Of a stretch of 64,000 nt of DNA, positions 61,389-64,000 are shown piece after piece. The position numbers and the translations under genes are program-made. The notes beneath the pieces were generated by a model. The model was given only the letters and a program-made list of their open reading frames with translations. It searched no databases and was not told the origin of the DNA. Every line of letters begins with the position of its first letter. The first letter of the stretch is position 1. The stretch is from assembly GCF_947500075.1 (NCBI RefSeq), contig NZ_CANMQS010000007.1, positions 1 through 64,000 of the forward strand, in the 5' to 3' direction. This DNA is from an uncultured Sulfitobacter sp. Its GTDB lineage: Bacteria > Pseudomonadota > Alphaproteobacteria > Rhodobacterales > Rhodobacteraceae.

Positions 61389-62030
61389 ATGCGGCAGACA
61401 CCGGCGCGTGTGTTTTTGATCGACGACCACCCGATTGTGGAAGCGGGCCTCAAGCTTGGATTTGGTCTGTCGAACGCCTTTTCCCTCATTGGATCAGAGC
61501 GGACCCACGATCAGGCGCTGAACCGGGTCGAGGACCTGAATCCAGACGTCATCCTATCGGACCTCGTGATCGCTGGCGAACTCGATCTTACCTATCTGAC
61601 ACAATACCGCACCCTTTTGCCCAAAGCACATCTTGTCGCTTTTTCCTCGCTCCCTCCTGACGCTTATGCCGAGAAATGCAGCGCAGCTGGGGCAGATGGT
61701 TTCGTATCCAAGGCAACGTCACCCCACGAACTGGTCGCAGCCCTTACCCAGATCATGGAAAAAGCCCCAGCCCCCGAAGCCCCAAGCGCTGGTGATCCAG
61801 CCTCCAAGGAGCTGATCGTGGACGGTGTTCCTCTGACACCGCGGGAAAGCGAGGTCGGTCTTTCCTTGGCGCGGGGCCAGTCGACGGCAGATATTGCGGC
61901 GCGTCTGAAGATTTCCAAGAAGACTGCGGCGATCCATCGCGACAACCTGCGAAAGAAACTGCATTGCCGCACAAGCAACGAACTCATTGCGTTACTCGCG
62001 CGAAACCTGTCAGGCCGATTGGGTTCGTGA
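61389..62030 (+). CDS. NarL/FixJ-type response regulator (REC-LuxR HTH)
   Basis: 213 aa. Receiver domain: L-I-D-D-H-P-I-V, phosphorylation site Asp58 in V-I-L-S-D-L-V, Lys in F-V-S-K-A-T. C-terminal LuxR helix-turn-helix: L-T-P-R-E-S-E-V and I-A-A-R-L-K-I-S-K-K-T-A-A-I-H-R. AAAGG eight bases upstream supports ATG 61389; an alternative ATG at 61347 exists. The gap to the kinase gene is one base, so the two form an operon. Confidence 0.88.
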   Translation: MRQTPARVFLIDDHPIVEAGLKLGFGLSNAFSLIGSERTHDQALNRVEDLNPDVILSDLVIAGELDLTYLTQYRTLLPKAHLVAFSSLPPDAYAEKCSAAGADGFVSKATSPHELVAALTQIMEKAPAPEAPSAGDPASKELIVDGVPLTPRESEVGLSLARGQSTADIAARLKISKKTAAIHRDNLRKKLHCRTSNELIALLARNLSGRLGS

Positions 62031-62031
62031 C

Positions 62032-63213
62032 ATGAAAGCGGCTCTGTCCAAGCCGGTGGCTATCGCGTTGGGCTTTGCTGCGTTCGCCGTTTTCGGAACC
62101 CTTTTCATCCATCCCATCGCATTGTGTTTCCTTACCGGACCTTACTGCGCGTATCTGCTGGGGCGGCGCCAACATCCCGACCTTCATGACGGGATTTGCA
62201 TCCTTGGCACCACTGCAATCTCCGGGCTGGTTCTATGGCTGTTTTTGGGCCTGGAGATCATTGCGATTTACCTCTTAGTCGCAACATCGACCGGATTCCT
62301 GTGCAGCTTTGTAACCCGCCCCAGCAGAATATTGGCCGCCATTGCAGGACTGGCGTTTGCGATGGCGGCAGGATCCGTTTGGGTTACGTATCCCGTATTG
62401 CTGGTCATCGGTGTTGGTTTGGGCGGCGCGATGCTTTGTCTGCAAACCCACTGGCTTGAGCAGTCTCGAAATGCACAGCTTGATCTGGAAGACCTGATTG
62501 CCTTGCGGACACAGCGCATCAGATACCTGCTTCGCGAACGTGACGAAGTGACCACACTGGCGGTTCACGATTTGCAAAGCCCGATCCAGGCGATCGCAGG
62601 GATGCAAAAGACCCTGCTGCACATGCTGGATGACGAAACCCCGGACAAGGCAAGCATGCGGCAAGCGCTTGAGGTTGCAATATCGACCAACGCGGATTTG
62701 TCCGACCGCATTGGATCGCTGCTTAGTGACAGCCGCGACCACCTTGGTGGGGCGACGGATACAACCCCGCTCGCCAGAATCCTCGAAGGCACAATTGCGG
62801 CTCATAAAATCGAATTGAAAACCCGCGAGATTTCGGTCCAGGCAGACACGGCGTCCCAAATCCACCTGCGCAATGATGAAGACATCAAAGACATCCTCGA
62901 TGTGCTGTTGGACAATGCCATCAAATACACACCCGATGATGGGAAGATCGCAATTATTGCGCGACATGATGCACCCGAAAACAAGGTCATCATTGATATC
63001 TGTGACAATGGCCCCGGTGTCCCGGAGATAAAAAAGGAGAACCTGTTCTCTGCCCCCAAGAACAGCAAGGCCGTCAACGGACGCACTGGGCTGGGTCTCT
63101 ATCTTGCCTCACGCCGTGCAAGGCGTCTTGGTGGTCTTCTCAGATACATACCACCGAACCATGCTGGAACCACGTTCCGCATAATTCTTCCTACAGCATC
63201 TCCTGAAGCATAG
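62032..63213 (+). CDS. Membrane histidine kinase
   Basis: 393 aa. About five or six N-terminal helices (residues 8-138) without a clear periplasmic sensor domain. The phosphoacceptor is His179 in A-V-H-D-L-Q-S-P. The catalytic domain has L-L-D-N-A-I-K-Y-T-P, D-N-G-P-G-V-P and G-L-G-L-Y-L-A. Partner of the upstream regulator. The stimulus is probably a membrane or small-molecule signal. Confidence 0.88.
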   Translation: MKAALSKPVAIALGFAAFAVFGTLFIHPIALCFLTGPYCAYLLGRRQHPDLHDGICILGTTAISGLVLWLFLGLEIIAIYLLVATSTGFLCSFVTRPSRILAAIAGLAFAMAAGSVWVTYPVLLVIGVGLGGAMLCLQTHWLEQSRNAQLDLEDLIALRTQRIRYLLRERDEVTTLAVHDLQSPIQAIAGMQKTLLHMLDDETPDKASMRQALEVAISTNADLSDRIGSLLSDSRDHLGGATDTTPLARILEGTIAAHKIELKTREISVQADTASQIHLRNDEDIKDILDVLLDNAIKYTPDDGKIAIIARHDAPENKVIIDICDNGPGVPEIKKENLFSAPKNSKAVNGRTGLGLYLASRRARRLGGLLRYIPPNHAGTTFRIILPTASPEA

Positions 63214-63499
63214 CACCCGACCATAGACTGTGGTGCGGCATTGCGATGAGGCTTGTTCACCCCTCGGAGTCTTCGGCTGGAGTTTGGCGATTGCAACCCA
63301 ACTTCGAACCGGATGACGAAGCTACTGAGAGTTTACAGCGACGATCAATGACCTTTTGGACGGTTTCGCGACCTATGTGCATCCGCCCATCAAGGATTAT
63401 GATCGCGACAAATGACCTTGCAAGAAGATCACAGACGCAGTTTGTAGCGTGGGACGCAGGGCCTCCAGTCGCGGCCCATCCTGAGCTGAGGAGCGCGCA
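63214..63499. other. 286-base intergenic region, no supported gene
   Basis: No gene. A 28-codon stretch near 63334-63413 reads E-F-T-A-T-I-N-D-L-L and ends D-Y-D-R-D-K-stop, which looks protein-like but is too short to name. GAGGAGC just upstream of 63500 is the ribosome site of the next gene. Confidence 0.4.
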
Positions 63500-64000
63500 G
63501 TGACATCCAACTCGTCAGACCTTCGCGGGATCATCCTGATGGCAGTCGCAATGCTTGGTGTGCCGATGGTGGATGGCATTGCGAAGTATCTGAGCGCCGA
63601 TTACTCGCCCCTGTTCATCGGATGGGCGCGCTATGCGGTTGCCAGCCTGATCGTGATACCTCTGGCCTACCGATACCACGGGATGCGCATGTTCCGGAGG
63701 AGCAGCGGTTCGCGCATCTGGTGCGCACCGCGTTTCTGGTGACGGCCATGACACTCTATTTTCTGGCCATTGCCCGCATCCCCATTTCCCTCGCCGTCAG
63801 CGCCTATTTCGTCGGTCCGATTGTTGCGGTCGCCTTGTCTGTTCTGTTTCTGAAAGAGACCTTCACGCGGTGGAAACTGCTCAGCCTTGTGTTGGGGTTT
63901 GTGGGTTCCCTCATCGTGTTACAGCCCTCAGGTGACATCGAGATCGGCCTTATCATGGCCTTTGGTGCAGGTCTGTTCTTTGCGCTTTATCTGATTGCGA
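63500..64000 (+). pseudogene. EamA/DMT-family transporter with frameshift, cut by the window end
   Basis: The GTG start at 63500 opens V-T-S-N-S-S-D-L-R-G-I-I-L-M and an EamA helix, with Y-S-P-L-F-I-G-W-A-R-Y-A typical of RarD/RhaT-like DMT transporters. At G-M-R-M-F the frame turns into unrelated residues and stops at 63742. One base is missing around 63694-63695: restoring a C gives P-E-E-Q-R-F-A-H-L-V-R-T-A-F-L-V and then EamA helices to the window end (V-G-P-I-V-A-V-A-L-S and L-K-E-T-F). Either a recent pseudogene or an assembly error. Confidence 0.8.

Overview
The window is high-GC alphaproteobacterial DNA, most like the Roseobacter group (Rhodobacteraceae). The grounds are the codon use, several substrate-binding-protein importers of the ABC and TRAP types packed together, amidases, M24 and M20 peptidases, a self-sufficient P450 and a dimethylglycine-dehydrogenase-type flavoprotein. 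I saw no tRNA, rRNA or CRISPR. Nearly all of it is accessory catabolism, transport and regulation, with insertion-sequence debris.

0-2.5 kb is a mobile-element scar: the end of an IS3-type element, an array of hairpins, a small HTH-like protein, a hypothetical protein, and an ORF that joins an IS110-family transposase fragment to a serine-recombinase fragment. 2.5-10.6 kb is a peptide-type ABC importer (one binding protein, two permeases, one double ATPase) running into two tandem amidases, with a divergent XRE regulator. 11-13.4 kb has an MDR-type oxidoreductase and a TetR regulator. 13.4-21.7 kb is a polyamine-type ABC importer followed by a YtcJ-type amidohydrolase, a nylon-dimer-hydrolase-like serine hydrolase and a third amidase. 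The block ends at an IS110 transposase N-terminal fragment at 22 kb, in the same orientation as the C-terminal fragment at 1.2 kb.

22.3-35.8 kb holds a PrnB-like (DUF1864) protein, an IclR regulator, a TRAP importer, a divergent P450-reductase-ferredoxin fusion, a wrecked MauG-like pseudogene, a BASS-type transporter, a tight operon (luciferase-like membrane protein, paraoxonase-like lactonase, cytochrome b561), an AraC regulator and an FAH-family hydrolase. 36-42.4 kb is a divergent pair of operons around a HutC-type GntR regulator and two TGGTATATACCA operators: a DMGDH-like flavoprotein, an Asp/Glu-racemase-family enzyme and a PhyH dioxygenase on one side, the regulator and an M24 hydrolase on the other. 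42.4-51.6 kb is an Ehu-like polar amino-acid importer with an Lrp regulator, a second racemase-family enzyme, a cupin, a diaminopropionate-ammonia-lyase-like enzyme, an M20 amidohydrolase and another fold-II PLP enzyme.

51.6-54 kb has a molybdoenzyme fragment, a Tat-exported multicopper oxidase and a c-type cytochrome. 54.5-63.2 kb is a signalling block: two tandem orphan binding proteins with a shared cysteine motif, a membrane HAMP/SpoIIE phosphatase, a Na/Pi-cotransporter-like protein, an RsbW kinase fused to an RsbV-like STAS domain, a LuxR-type response regulator and a histidine kinase. The window ends inside a frameshifted EamA-type transporter gene.

The importers appear to feed neighbouring hydrolases, lyases and oxidases, and nearly every module has its own regulator, several with visible palindromic operators. 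The signalling block is the best candidate for an undescribed system. The nylon-hydrolase-like amide module is the second.
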